A stretch of 64,000 nucleotides of DNA from Micromonospora nigra (GTDB lineage Bacteria > Actinomycetota > Actinomycetes > Mycobacteriales > Micromonosporaceae). The stretch is taken from NCBI RefSeq assembly GCF_900091585.1, contig NZ_FMHT01000003.1, forward strand, positions 5,730,001-5,794,000. The letters are read 5' to 3'. Both the position numbers and the translations under genes were made by a program. This document shows, piece by piece, positions 1-7,952 of the stretch; within the stretch, counting starts at the first letter, position 1, and every line of letters begins with the position of its first letter. The notes beneath the pieces are model-generated. The model was not told where the DNA came from. It searched no databases and saw nothing but the letters and a program-made list of their open reading frames with translations.

Positions 1-9
1 GGGGATCCG

Positions 10-558
10 ATGAGGTACGACCCGCGTCCCGATGACGGACCGTGCCGGCCCACCGCATCCCCCCGGACGCGGGGGTGGCCCGCCACCGACCGTCCCGTTC
101 CGGCCGCCACCCGCGCGCCGGTACCCGTCGCCGCTGCGGAGCCGACCACCGTCGGATCCGGCGCGGTCGGTGGCCTCTCCCCTCGACGGGATCCGGGGGG
201 AGGGGCCACTCCGGCCGGCGTGGTGCGGGTGCGGTTCACCCCGTCGGACGTGCCCGTGCTGACCAGCTGTCCCGCCGACCGGACGGCGGCCGTCCAGGTC
301 GTCGCCCGGACCCTGGCCCGGCTGGGCCGCTCCGACCTGGGCGGCACCGTCGAGGTCAGTACCGGCGGGCCGGTGAACGCCGACGACGAGCGCGCCGCCA
401 CCGTCCTCGCCGTGGAGTACGCGCTGCGCGGCGGCTGCGGACCCGTGCAGCTGCCCGCACCGACGCGCTGGCCCGCCCCGGCGGGCTGCGGGGGCGACTG
501 CCCCTGCCCGACGACCATCCGACCGACCGACCCGGGACCCGGCTCCCCGAGACAGTGA
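10..558 (+). CDS. Hypothetical protein upstream of an MFS exporter (start uncertain)
   Basis: Unrecognised protein of up to 182 residues. The first 65-70 residues are a Pro/Arg/Ala-rich stretch that does not look like a folded domain. From about residue 71 (near 220, where two adjacent GTG codons could be the true start) the sequence looks properly coding, with a beta-alpha pattern (VVRVRFTPSDVPVL, AVQVVARTLARLGRSDL). The C-terminus carries a small Cys/Pro cluster (CGGDCPCP). The stop lies 9 nt before the MFS gene, so the two are probably co-transcribed. The start lies at the window edge, so a longer upstream form cannot be excluded. No function is assigned. Confidence 0.45.
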   Translation: MRYDPRPDDGPCRPTASPRTRGWPATDRPVPAATRAPVPVAAAEPTTVGSGAVGGLSPRRDPGGGATPAGVVRVRFTPSDVPVLTSCPADRTAAVQVVARTLARLGRSDLGGTVEVSTGGPVNADDERAATVLAVEYALRGGCGPVQLPAPTRWPAPAGCGGDCPCPTTIRPTDPGPGSPRQ

Positions 559-567
559 GGCAATTCG

Positions 568-1968
568 ATGACATCAGCTGATACGGCCGAGGCCACCCGG
601 GCCGGCGCGCGGGCGGCGATCCAGTGGCGCAAGGTCATGGTCCTGACCGCCGGCCAGGGCCTGTCGCTCACCGGGGACTACGTCCTGCTGGTGGCGCTGG
701 GCTGGACCGCCGTCCAGATGGGCGGCGCGGGCGCGATCATGACCCTGATGCTGGCCGGCACCGTCCCCCGCGCCCTCACCCTGATCTTCGCCGGCCCGAT
801 CGCCGACCTGGTCGGCCCCCGCTTCGTGCTGCTGCGTACCACGTCGGCGCGGGTGCTGCTGCTGGCCGCCGGCGCCGCGGCCACCCTCAGCACCGACTGG
901 TTCTGGCCGCTGGTAGTCGTCGCCGCCGTCGAGGGGGTGCTGCTCGGCATGGGCAGCCCCGCCAGTCAGAGCCTGATGCCCCGCCTGGCCGAGGGTAACC
1001 AGCTCGCCCGGGCCAACTCCCTGTCGGCGATGGTGACCCGCATCGCGCCGATCGTCGGTTCCCCGATCGGCGCGTGGATGATCGCCACCGGCGAGCTGTG
1101 GCACGCCATGGCCGCCGTCTCGGTCACCTGCGCGGTCTCCTGGTGCGCCATGTTCGTGGTCACCCGGGGCATGACCGGCACCACCCGCGAGCCCGGGGAC
1201 AACCTGCTGCGCCGCTCCGGTGACGGGGTGCGCCTGCTGCGCTCGTACGCCCGGCTGCGGTGGCTGTTCCTGTGCGCGTTCTGCCTCGACATGGCCTTCG
1301 GCTGGCCCATCGACGTGGCGCTGCCGCTGCTGGTGGACGGGCGCGGCTGGGGCGTCGGCTCGGTCGCCGTCGTGGTGGTGGCGTTCAGCTCCGGCGCCCT
1401 GTTCGCCGGTGCCCTGGGTGCCCTGCTCGCCCACCGGGTACCGCTGTTCGTCCGGCTCGTCGTCACCGGCGTCGGCATCGGCGTCGGCATCCTGCTGATG
1501 GCGCTGATGCCGTCGGTCGTCACGCTCGCCGCCGTCGGCGCGGGCGTCGGCCTGATGGCCGGCCTCAACGGGCCGGCCATCGTCACCGTCTACCAGCAGG
1601 CCTCGCCCCGCGCCCGGCTGGGCACCGCGATGTCGATGCTGACGCTGGCCAGCATCGGCACCACCCCGGTGTCCATCGTGGTCTTCGGTGCCCTGTCCAC
1701 CGTCATCGGGGTGACCGCCACCTGGCTGGTCTGCGGGGCGGTGGCCCTGGTCGCGCCGGTGGCCGCGGTGATGGCCCTGCGCCAGCCCGTCCCCGCCGCC
1801 GAGCCGGTCGCCGAGCCCGCGTCGACGGCACCCGCCGCCGAGGCCGGCACCGCCCAGCCGGCCACCGCGGACCGCGCCGCCGCGCCGGGTGGCGAGGTCA
1901 CCGACAGCGACGAGACCGAGGCGCAGCGGACGCAGCCGAGCCTGGTCACCGCCGGTCGCCCCTCCTGA
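568..1968 (+). CDS. MFS transporter, probable drug or metabolite exporter
   Basis: Inner-membrane major facilitator superfamily protein of 466 aa. About twelve hydrophobic segments run from residue 25 to 410. After the fourth helix there is a PASQSLMPRLAEGNQLARANS stretch typical of the DHA3/EntS-like exporter group, which drive out small hydrophobic compounds or siderophores using the proton gradient. A soluble Ala/Pro/Glu-rich tail of about 55 residues follows the last helix. The ATG is preceded by a TGAGG-type site about 7 nt upstream. The substrate cannot be told from the sequence. The only linked gene is the unknown ORF directly upstream. Confidence 0.85.
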   Translation: MTSADTAEATRAGARAAIQWRKVMVLTAGQGLSLTGDYVLLVALGWTAVQMGGAGAIMTLMLAGTVPRALTLIFAGPIADLVGPRFVLLRTTSARVLLLAAGAAATLSTDWFWPLVVVAAVEGVLLGMGSPASQSLMPRLAEGNQLARANSLSAMVTRIAPIVGSPIGAWMIATGELWHAMAAVSVTCAVSWCAMFVVTRGMTGTTREPGDNLLRRSGDGVRLLRSYARLRWLFLCAFCLDMAFGWPIDVALPLLVDGRGWGVGSVAVVVVAFSSGALFAGALGALLAHRVPLFVRLVVTGVGIGVGILLMALMPSVVTLAAVGAGVGLMAGLNGPAIVTVYQQASPRARLGTAMSMLTLASIGTTPVSIVVFGALSTVIGVTATWLVCGAVALVAPVAAVMALRQPVPAAEPVAEPASTAPAAEAGTAQPATADRAAAPGGEVTDSDETEAQRTQPSLVTAGRPS

Positions 1969-2354
1969 CCGCTGTCACCGTTCCCGACCACCGACCGCCC
2001 CGACCACTCCGACCGCCGCGCCGTCATCCCGGCGCGGCGGTCGCCTGCTTCCGGGATCGCGCGGACCGCCGGCGCAGCACCGCCACCGTGGCCGCGCCCG
2101 TGACGCAGCTGGCCATCGGCCCGGGTGGCGGGCCGTCGCGAACGCCGGACCCGCCGACCACGCGGCAGCGCCTCGGCGATCGGGTCGAGGTCGGCCTGCC
2201 CGGCGGCGGCCACCGACGCACGCCGGGCCGACCCCGAGGCGATCCGCGGCGACGACGGGACGCGTGTCGATGTGGCGCATGACGGCACCGGCAGTGGGTA
2301 GGGCGTGAAGGATCCGATCGAAAGCAGAAGGATCCGACCGGAAGGAGATCTCCC
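1969..2354. other. Non-coding stretch before the copper-protein gene
   Basis: About 385 bases without a convincing gene. The open frames here look like compositional shadows. Near the right end an 11-base motif GAAGGATCCGA occurs twice, 20 bp apart (2307-2317 and 2327-2337), just before the AAGGAG site of the next gene. The two-turn spacing would suit a DNA-binding protein, but two copies are weak evidence. Confidence 0.4.
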
Positions 2355-2762
2355 ATGCCGAGCACCACGTTGCCGATGCTGGAGACGTACCCGAAGTCGA
2401 TCAACCTGGACCGTAAGCTGCTCGCCGCCACGATCGACGCGCTCAACGACTGCGCCCAGGCGTGCACCGCGTGCGCCGACGCCTGCCTGAGCGAGGACAT
2501 GGTGGCGGAACTGACCACCTGCGTGCGGACCAACCTGGACTGCGCGGACATCTGCGCGACCACCGCCCGTGTGCTGTCCCGGCACACCGGCTACGACGCG
2601 AACCTCAGCCGCGCCCTGCTGGAGGCCTGCGCGACCGCGTGCCGGTCCTGCGGTGACGAGTGCGGGGGCCACGCCGACGCCCACGAGCACTGCCGGGTGT
2701 GCGCGCAGGCGTGCCGGACCTGTGAGAGCGCCTGCCGGGAGTTGCTGGCCGCGATGGCCTGA
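2355..2762 (+). CDS. Cys-rich four-helix bundle copper-binding protein (Csp/DUF326-like)
   Basis: Small 135-aa protein with about 16 cysteines in CxxxC and CxxC spacings along predicted helices (CAQACTACADAC near residue 35, CATACRSCGDEC near 95, CRVCAQACRTC near 114). This is the pattern of the cytosolic copper-storage family Csp3/DUF326, in which thiolates lining a four-helix bundle hold many Cu(I) ions. No signal peptide is seen, so it should act in the cytosol. Length fits the family (110-140 aa). A GGAAGGAG ribosome site lies about 8 nt before the ATG. It stands alone, convergent with the debranching-enzyme gene, and no CsoR or copper pump gene is nearby. Confidence 0.85.
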   Translation: MPSTTLPMLETYPKSINLDRKLLAATIDALNDCAQACTACADACLSEDMVAELTTCVRTNLDCADICATTARVLSRHTGYDANLSRALLEACATACRSCGDECGGHADAHEHCRVCAQACRTCESACRELLAAMA

Positions 2763-2824
2763 CCGACCGGGGCCGCCACGCCGGGCACCGGTGCCGGACG
2801 GCGACCCGCGCGACCGTCCCGTGG

Positions 2825-5290
2825 TCAGGCCATCACGGGGCGGTCGCGGAAGGGACGGCCCCGGCCGAGCGCGTCGGCGTACCCCCAGCGGCCCCGGACG
2901 TCGCGCAGTTCGATGGTGCCGATCTCCTCGGGCACCCCGGCGTCGACGGCCAGGTGGTCGGCGTACGGCTCCAGGCCCAGCAGCACCCGGAGCAGCAGCA
3001 GGGGAACGCCTGCCGAGGGCGCGTACGGGCTGTCGGTGAAGCTGTGCGGCACGGGCACCTCGGTGGTGGTCCGGTCGTAGCCGGCAAAGAAGGCCGGCAG
3101 GCGTCCCTGGAAGTGCCGGGCGGCGTCGAGCAGGGCGACGGAGAGCTGGGCCGCCTCCCGGCGGAAGCCGTACCGGCGCAGCCCCCAGGCGATGATCGAG
3201 TTGTCCCACGGCCAGACCGCGCCGGTGTGGTGGCCCAGCGGGTTGTACTGCCAGTCGCCGTGGGCGAGGGTGCGCACCCCCCAGCCCGACCAGAGGGCGG
3301 GGCCGAACAGGTGCCGCACCACGGCCGCCGCGCGCTCGGGCGGGACGATCCCGCTCCACAGCAGGTGACCCAGGGTCGACGACGACCCGTCGGCCTGCTT
3401 CCCGTCGGCCTGCAACGCCAACGCGTAGCAGCTCCGCTCCGGGATCCAGAAGTCCCGGTGGAACCGTTGCCGCAGCGCGGCGGCCTCCCGCTCCAGATGG
3501 TCGGCGTACGCGGGGTCGCCCCAGAACCGCCGGGCCAGCCGGGCGGCGCGCAGCCGGGCGTCGTACGCGTACCCCTGGATCTCGCAGATGGCCTGCGGGA
3601 ACGTCGGCAACCGCCCGTCACGGAAGCAGACACTCGCCGGTGAGCTGCGCCAGCTCTCGTTGACCGGCCCGGTGGGGGTCTGCCGGCGGGTGGACCAGAC
3701 ATAGCCGGTGCCGGTCGGGTCGGCGTGCGTATCCAGCCAGGCGACGGCGGCCCGCGCCTCCAACTCGTAGGCCCGCACCAGGGCCGCGTCACCGGTCCAG
3801 CGTTCGTACTCGTCGAGGAGGATGACGAACAGGGCCGTGGTGTCGGCGGCGGAGAAGTCGGCCGCGCCGGGGCTGTCGTTGAACGCCGCCGACTCGCCGT
3901 AGCGGCTCTCCTGGAGGATGCGACCGGGCTGTTCGCCCCGGAACGGATCCATCCGGGCGCCCTGGCTCAGAGCCAGGATCCGCAGGGTGGTCACCGCCCG
4001 GTGGGGCAGGAAGGGCAGCACCTGGAGGCTGCTGACGATGCTCTCCCGCCCCAACAGGGTCATCGACCAGGGCAGCCCGGTGGTCGGCAACCGGTCGCGG
4101 AAGTTCAGCCCCTGGTAGTACAGGGCCGCCAGGTCGTCGACTCCGCGCCGGTACGCCTCGCTGAGCGGTTGGTGGTCGGTGGTCAGTCGGGGTGCCACGG
4201 CGACGGTCTCCTCGATCTCCCGCCCGATCTCCCGGCGCGAGCGGTGCGCCGAGCTGGTCAGCCGTTCCCGCAGGTCGCGACGGCGCAGGTCGCGAACGAG
4301 CGTCAGCACCCGCAAGCGGGTCGACCAGGTGCCGTGCGGGGCGACGGTGACGGTGAACGTCAGCCCCCGCGCGTCGATGGTGGCCGGTTCGCTGGAGGTG
4401 ATCACCGTTTCCCGGTGCAGGGTTCGGCGGCGGTAGTGCAGGCGCAGCGAGTCGTGGTCGATCGTGGTGGTGACGTCCCGGTGGCGGCAGAACCCGTCGC
4501 GGATCTCCGCCACCTCCGCGAAGTCGGATCCGACCTCCAGACGGATGGTGTAGCGCACCGGCTCCGGCGCGTAGTTGAACAACGTGACGTGTTCCTCGAA
4601 CGACTCCCCGAGCCAGCGGTGCCGCAGGATCGAGGTGGTGGTGCTGACGTAGTGGGTGGGTTGTCCGGGCACCAGCCCGAACTTCACCTCGTAGGAGTGC
4701 ACCTCGTCGATCGACAGCACGGCGAGGCGTTCACCGTCGACGGTGAGGTGCCACGTCGACAGGAAGCGGGTGTCGAAGTAGAACAGCCCCAGCGGGGTGG
4801 TGGGGGCCGCCTCGACGTCGCCGTTGCGGGAACTGATCAGGAACATGTTGCCGAAGAAGGCGCTGGTCGCGTCGTGCAGCGCGATGGGGGCGCGCGCGGT
4901 GTGGCGGGACACCTCCTCCAGCGGGGCCGGGCCCGAACTGTCCGCGGCCGGCGGCAGCAGCCGGCGGAAGACCAGCAGCAGCGACAGGTCGCCCTCGATC
5001 GAGACGATGCCGCGGATCAGCATGGCCACCAGGTGGTCGGCGCCCAGGCAGAGCCGTTCGAAGGCCGTCCGTTCCATCTCCACCACGCAGTCGGGGTCCC
5101 GGCCCGTGGGGCCGACCTGAACCTGTCCGTCGGCGAGGGTCACCCAGAAGACCACCGGTTCCCCGCCGGCCCCCACGAGGTCGAACCGGATGGTCCCGGC
5201 GGGCTGGGTGGGCAGCCGGCCGGGGGCGGCCTGCGCCAACCCGGCGAAGAACGCGTCGAGTCGTCCATCCACGGCCACGCCCCCATCCAC
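2825..5290 (-). CDS. Glycogen-debranching-type amylo-alpha-1,6-glucosidase with N-terminal SCP2-like domain
   Basis: A protein of about 821 aa in two parts. Residues about 5-115 resemble an SCP2 sterol-carrier fold (TIRFDLVGAGGEPVVFWVTL, then DCVVEMERTAFERLCLG). Residues about 130-330 match the N-terminal beta-sandwich of actinobacterial debranching enzymes (FLISSRNGDVE, LFYFDTRFLSTWHLTVDG), and about 380-810 an (alpha/alpha)6 catalytic barrel (LPWSMTLLGRESIVSSLQ, HHTGAVWPWDNSIIAWGLRR). It probably trims alpha-1,6-linked glucan in the cytosol. The longest frame starts at GTG 5296, but GGAGG at 5298-5302 is only 1 nt before that codon and 7 nt before GTG 5290, so 5290 is preferred. An 18-bp imperfect tandem duplication (5261-5296) covers this start region. 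What the SCP2-like domain does here is unknown. Confidence 0.82.
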   Translation of the reverse strand: MDGGVAVDGRLDAFFAGLAQAAPGRLPTQPAGTIRFDLVGAGGEPVVFWVTLADGQVQVGPTGRDPDCVVEMERTAFERLCLGADHLVAMLIRGIVSIEGDLSLLLVFRRLLPPAADSSGPAPLEEVSRHTARAPIALHDATSAFFGNMFLISSRNGDVEAAPTTPLGLFYFDTRFLSTWHLTVDGERLAVLSIDEVHSYEVKFGLVPGQPTHYVSTTTSILRHRWLGESFEEHVTLFNYAPEPVRYTIRLEVGSDFAEVAEIRDGFCRHRDVTTTIDHDSLRLHYRRRTLHRETVITSSEPATIDARGLTFTVTVAPHGTWSTRLRVLTLVRDLRRRDLRERLTSSAHRSRREIGREIEETVAVAPRLTTDHQPLSEAYRRGVDDLAALYYQGLNFRDRLPTTGLPWSMTLLGRESIVSSLQVLPFLPHRAVTTLRILALSQGARMDPFRGEQPGRILQESRYGESAAFNDSPGAADFSAADTTALFVILLDEYERWTGDAALVRAYELEARAAVAWLDTHADPTGTGYVWSTRRQTPTGPVNESWRSSPASVCFRDGRLPTFPQAICEIQGYAYDARLRAARLARRFWGDPAYADHLEREAAALRQRFHRDFWIPERSCYALALQADGKQADGSSSTLGHLLWSGIVPPERAAAVVRHLFGPALWSGWGVRTLAHGDWQYNPLGHHTGAVWPWDNSIIAWGLRRYGFRREAAQLSVALLDAARHFQGRLPAFFAGYDRTTTEVPVPHSFTDSPYAPSAGVPLLLLRVLLGLEPYADHLAVDAGVPEEIGTIELRDVRGRWGYADALGRGRPFRDRPVMA

Positions 5291-5447
5291 GGCCACGCCT
5301 CCGTCAACGCGCGTCCCCAGCAGCCCGCCCGCCAGACATCACAATCAGCCCTTAACCCAGCAAAGCCGACGGTACGCTGTGGCGGACCCCGCCGATCGCG
5401 CTTCAGTGGAACGACAGCACCGGGCACACCGATCCGGGAGGGTTCCC

Positions 5448-6233
5448 ATGACACATCGACACACCGCCGCGGGGATGTGGTATCGAACCTACGGCCACGG
5501 TCGTCGAGACACCTACCTGCTCGTGCACGGCTGGGCGGGTGACCACCGGTTCATGGTGCCCCTGGCCCGCCACCTCGCCACCGGGCGATCCCGGGCCATC
5601 GTCGTCGACATGCCGGGACACGGGCAGAGTCCACCCCCGCCCGAGGGGTACGGCGTGCCGGAGATGGCCGCCCGGCTGCGGGCCTTCGCCGCCGAGTTGG
5701 ATCTCTGCGACGTCACCATCGTCGGGCACAGCCTGGGTGGGGTGTGGTCGCTGGAAGCCGCCGCCGGGGACCGTGACCGGTTCACCGGCCTGGCGCTGCT
5801 CGACTCGGCGGTGGCCGGCCCGCCCGGTTCGGCCGAGGGGATAGCGCAGGTCGCCGCGTCGCTACGCGACGACACGACCGGGCAGGTCCGCGAATCGATC
5901 GTCCGGGCCTACTTCCTGCCCCGGTCGGACCCCCGCCTGGTCGAACGCGTCGTCGAGGCGATGGCCGAGCCGAGCACCGAGGTCGCGTACGCCCCGATCG
6001 CCGCCCTCGCCGCGTACGTGGCCGCCGACGCCGACGCGGCGGCCCTCGCGCGCTGGGACCGTCCGCTGCTCTTCGTCGGCAGCAACTCGCCCTACGCCGA
6101 CTACGCGCGACTGGCGCAGCTGGCCCCGCAGGTCAGCATCGGGCAGACCGTCGGCTCGGGGCACTTCGTCCAGCTCGAGGTGCCCCGGCAGATCGACGCG
6201 ATGCTCGACCGCTTCCTGGAGATCACCGACTGA
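5448..6233 (+). CDS. Alpha/beta hydrolase
   Basis: Soluble 261-aa alpha/beta-hydrolase-fold enzyme. The nucleophile elbow GHSLGG places Ser at residue 95. The oxyanion region is LLVHGWAGDHRFM, the strand motif VDMPGHGQS follows, and the catalytic His is in GSGHFVQLE near the C-terminus. This arrangement is usual for esterases, lipases and related small-molecule hydrolases. The substrate is unknown. The frame is open further upstream (from 5190), but GGGAGG at 5436-5441 lies 6 nt before ATG 5448 and homology begins there. It is divergent from the debranching enzyme, with about 157 bp between starts. Confidence 0.85.
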   Translation: MTHRHTAAGMWYRTYGHGRRDTYLLVHGWAGDHRFMVPLARHLATGRSRAIVVDMPGHGQSPPPPEGYGVPEMAARLRAFAAELDLCDVTIVGHSLGGVWSLEAAAGDRDRFTGLALLDSAVAGPPGSAEGIAQVAASLRDDTTGQVRESIVRAYFLPRSDPRLVERVVEAMAEPSTEVAYAPIAALAAYVAADADAAALARWDRPLLFVGSNSPYADYARLAQLAPQVSIGQTVGSGHFVQLEVPRQIDAMLDRFLEITD

Positions 6234-6299
6234 GGCGGGTGTGCCGTGCCGCCCGGGGTCGGACGCGACCGGGGCGGCCCGCCGGTTGGGCCGGTGCCG

Positions 6300-6689
6300 T
6301 CACGGGGCCTCGACGACCTGCTGACCCAGCGGCCACAACGCCGCCTGCACGAGCTTGAAGTTGGCGATGCCGAACGGGATGCCGATGATCGTGACGCACT
6401 GCGCGACGCCGGCGACGATGTGCGACAGCGCGAGCCACCAGCCGGCCAGCACCAGCCAGAGGATGTTGGCGACACCCGAGGCGACGCCCGCGGTGGGCTT
6501 GGGCATCAGGGTGCGGCCGAAGGGCCACAGCGAGTACGCGGCCAGTCGCAGCGCCGCCACCCCGAACGGGATGGTGACGATCAGGGCGAAGCAGATGAGG
6601 GCTGCGATGCCGTAGCCGATGGCGAGCACGATTCCGCTGCCGAAGACGAGCCACAGGAGGTTCAACGCGAAACGGATCATGCTCTCCAT
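6300..6689 (-). CDS. YccF-family inner membrane protein
   Basis: Membrane protein of 129 aa with two copies of the YccF domain. Each copy has an ILWLV-type helix, a second helix, and the IPFG(V/I)A signature followed by an LWP(F/L)G turn (residues about 9-58 and 75-123). YccF proteins are small integral membrane proteins of unknown function. The frame is open upstream, but the recognisable protein begins at ATG 6689. An in-frame ATG at 6680 (MIRFALNLLWLV) is a possible alternative. It is convergent with the hydrolase and divergent from the NYN gene. Confidence 0.8.
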   Translation of the reverse strand: MESMIRFALNLLWLVFGSGIVLAIGYGIAALICFALIVTIPFGVAALRLAAYSLWPFGRTLMPKPTAGVASGVANILWLVLAGWWLALSHIVAGVAQCVTIIGIPFGIANFKLVQAALWPLGQQVVEAP

Positions 6690-6812
6690 GGTGCCTGCCA
6701 GCCGCCACCCGAGCGCCGGCCCGACCGCCGCCGCCGTCTCGAACCGGCTGCGGTACACGCCCTCGGCCGCGCGCCGTGGTCGGCCTGAGCAGCCCGGGGC
6801 CGGTGCCCGGCG

Positions 6813-6818
6813 TAGGGT
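6813..6818 (+). promoter_or_regulatory. -10 element of a probable leaderless promoter (NYN gene)
   Basis: TAGGGT, matching the actinobacterial TANNNT -10 motif, ends 6 nt before the GTG start at 6825. Transcription would then begin at or next to the start codon. No ribosome-binding sequence and no clear -35 box are visible. Confidence 0.55.
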
Positions 6819-6824
6819 GGCGGG

Positions 6825-7481
6825 GTGGATCACGAAGACCGGATCGCCCTGTTCCTCGACTACGAGAACCTCGCCCTCGGGGCGCGGGACCACCACGGGG
6901 GAGCGGCCTTCGACCTGCGGCCCATCGCCGACGCCCTCGCCGAGCGCGGCCGGGTGGTGGTGCGCCGGGCGTACGCCGACTGGTCGTACTTCGACTCCGA
7001 CCGGCGGATGCTCACCCGCAACCACGTCGAGCTGATCGAGATCCCGCAGCGGATGGGTGCCTCCCGCAAGAACGCCGCCGACATCAAGATGGCCGTCGAC
7101 GCGGTCGAGCTCGCCTTCGAGCGCGACTACATCTCCACCTTCGTCATCTGCACCGGTGACAGCGACTTCACCCCGCTCGTGCACAAGCTGCGCGAGCTCA
7201 ACAAGCGGGTCATCGGCGTGGGGGTGGAGAAGTCCACCTCGGCGCTGCTGCCGCCGGCCTGCGACGAGTTCCTCTACTACGACCGCCTGGAGGGGGTGGA
7301 GATCCCGGCCCCCGGGAACGTCGGGGCCGGCCCGCCCGCCCGCCGCAGCCCCCGCAGGTGGAGCAGGAGCCGGAGACCCGGCCCGCCACGGAGGAGAAAC
7401 CCGCCCGCGACGTCGACAGCCTCGCCGTCCTCGTCGCGCAGACGGTGGCGGGACTACAGGGCAGTTCCAGCGACGAGGTGA
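6825..7481 (+). CDS. NYN-domain (LabA/DUF88) protein, N-terminal part of a frameshifted gene
   Basis: Residues 1-165 are a clear NYN (PIN-like) nuclease domain. They include the acidic metal-site segments FLDYENLALG (near residue 10), KNAADIKMAVDAVELA (near 85) and CTGDSDFTPLVHKLRELN (near 108). Such domains are thought to cut RNA. After about residue 165 this frame becomes an Arg/Pro/Ser-rich string with no domain character, while another frame carries the OST-HTH domains that normally follow in the same polypeptide. The break lies in the GC-rich repeat near 7321-7345 (cccgcccgcccgcc). The gene is therefore either frameshifted in the organism or affected by a sequencing indel. The start is a GTG without an SD, with a -10 6 nt upstream. 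Confidence 0.75.
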   Translation: MDHEDRIALFLDYENLALGARDHHGGAAFDLRPIADALAERGRVVVRRAYADWSYFDSDRRMLTRNHVELIEIPQRMGASRKNAADIKMAVDAVELAFERDYISTFVICTGDSDFTPLVHKLRELNKRVIGVGVEKSTSALLPPACDEFLYYDRLEGVEIPAPGNVGAGPPARRSPRRWSRSRRPGPPRRRNPPATSTASPSSSRRRWRDYRAVPATR

Positions 7482-7894
7482 CAGCGTCCCGCCTCAAACG
7501 CACCCTGCTGCGCAAGGACCCGACGTTCAGCGAGTCCGACTACGGGTTCCGCACCTTCGGCGAGCTGCTCCGCCACCTCGCCGGGCAGAACGTCATCGAG
7601 CTGGCCGAGGGCCCCGCCAAGGGTGACCCGGCGGTGTCGCTGCCCGAGACCGGCGACCGTGAGCTGGGCTTCGGGCTGTTGCGTACCGTCGTGCTGGAGG
7701 TGGCCGGCGGCGACGGCGCGGTGCCCCTGTCCGGGCTGAAGAACCAGCTGCGCCGGGCCCGGCCCGACTTCAGCGAGAAGAAGCTCGGCTACCGCAGCTT
7801 CCTCCAGTTCTGCAAGGCCGCCGCCACCGGTGACGTGGTCGACCTGGAGTGGAGCGCCGAGGCCGACGACTACCTGCTCACCGTGCGTCCCTGA
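7358..7894 (+). CDS. OST-HTH/LOTUS domain part of the frameshifted NYN protein
   Basis: This frame encodes two OST-HTH (LOTUS) winged-helix modules, at about residues 18-85 and 95-172. Each has the hallmark pattern of a helix, an LKRTLLRKDPTFSESDYGFRTF-like or LKNQLRRARPDFSEKKLGYRSF-like core, and a closing EL.HL/FLQFC helix. OST-HTH domains bind RNA and are usually fused behind an NYN nuclease. The GTG at 7358 is simply the first start codon in this frame and has no SD. The frame is open upstream through the NYN overlap. I read it as the C-terminal half of the gene beginning at 6825, not as an independent gene. Confidence 0.7.
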   Translation: MEQEPETRPATEEKPARDVDSLAVLVAQTVAGLQGSSSDEVTASRLKRTLLRKDPTFSESDYGFRTFGELLRHLAGQNVIELAEGPAKGDPAVSLPETGDRELGFGLLRTVVLEVAGGDGAVPLSGLKNQLRRARPDFSEKKLGYRSFLQFCKAAATGDVVDLEWSAEADDYLLTVRP

Positions 7895-7952
7895 CCCGGG
7901 TGCGCGCCGGCCGGGCCGGGACCGATCATGGGCGGCGAGGGAGGGAGCGCCG

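Noticed and set aside
2763-2824. Bidirectional terminator between the copper-protein and debranching genes
   Set aside because: The GGCACCGGTGCC core is symmetrical but has no room for a loop, and the flanks pair poorly.
1590-3359. 589-codon minus-strand frame across the MFS end and copper-protein gene
   Set aside because: Low-complexity shadow; it covers the well-supported Cys-rich protein on the other strand.
3725-5542. 605-codon plus-strand frame opposite the debranching enzyme
   Set aside because: Gln/Gly/Arg-rich shadow without a ribosome site; the opposite strand has clear enzyme motifs.
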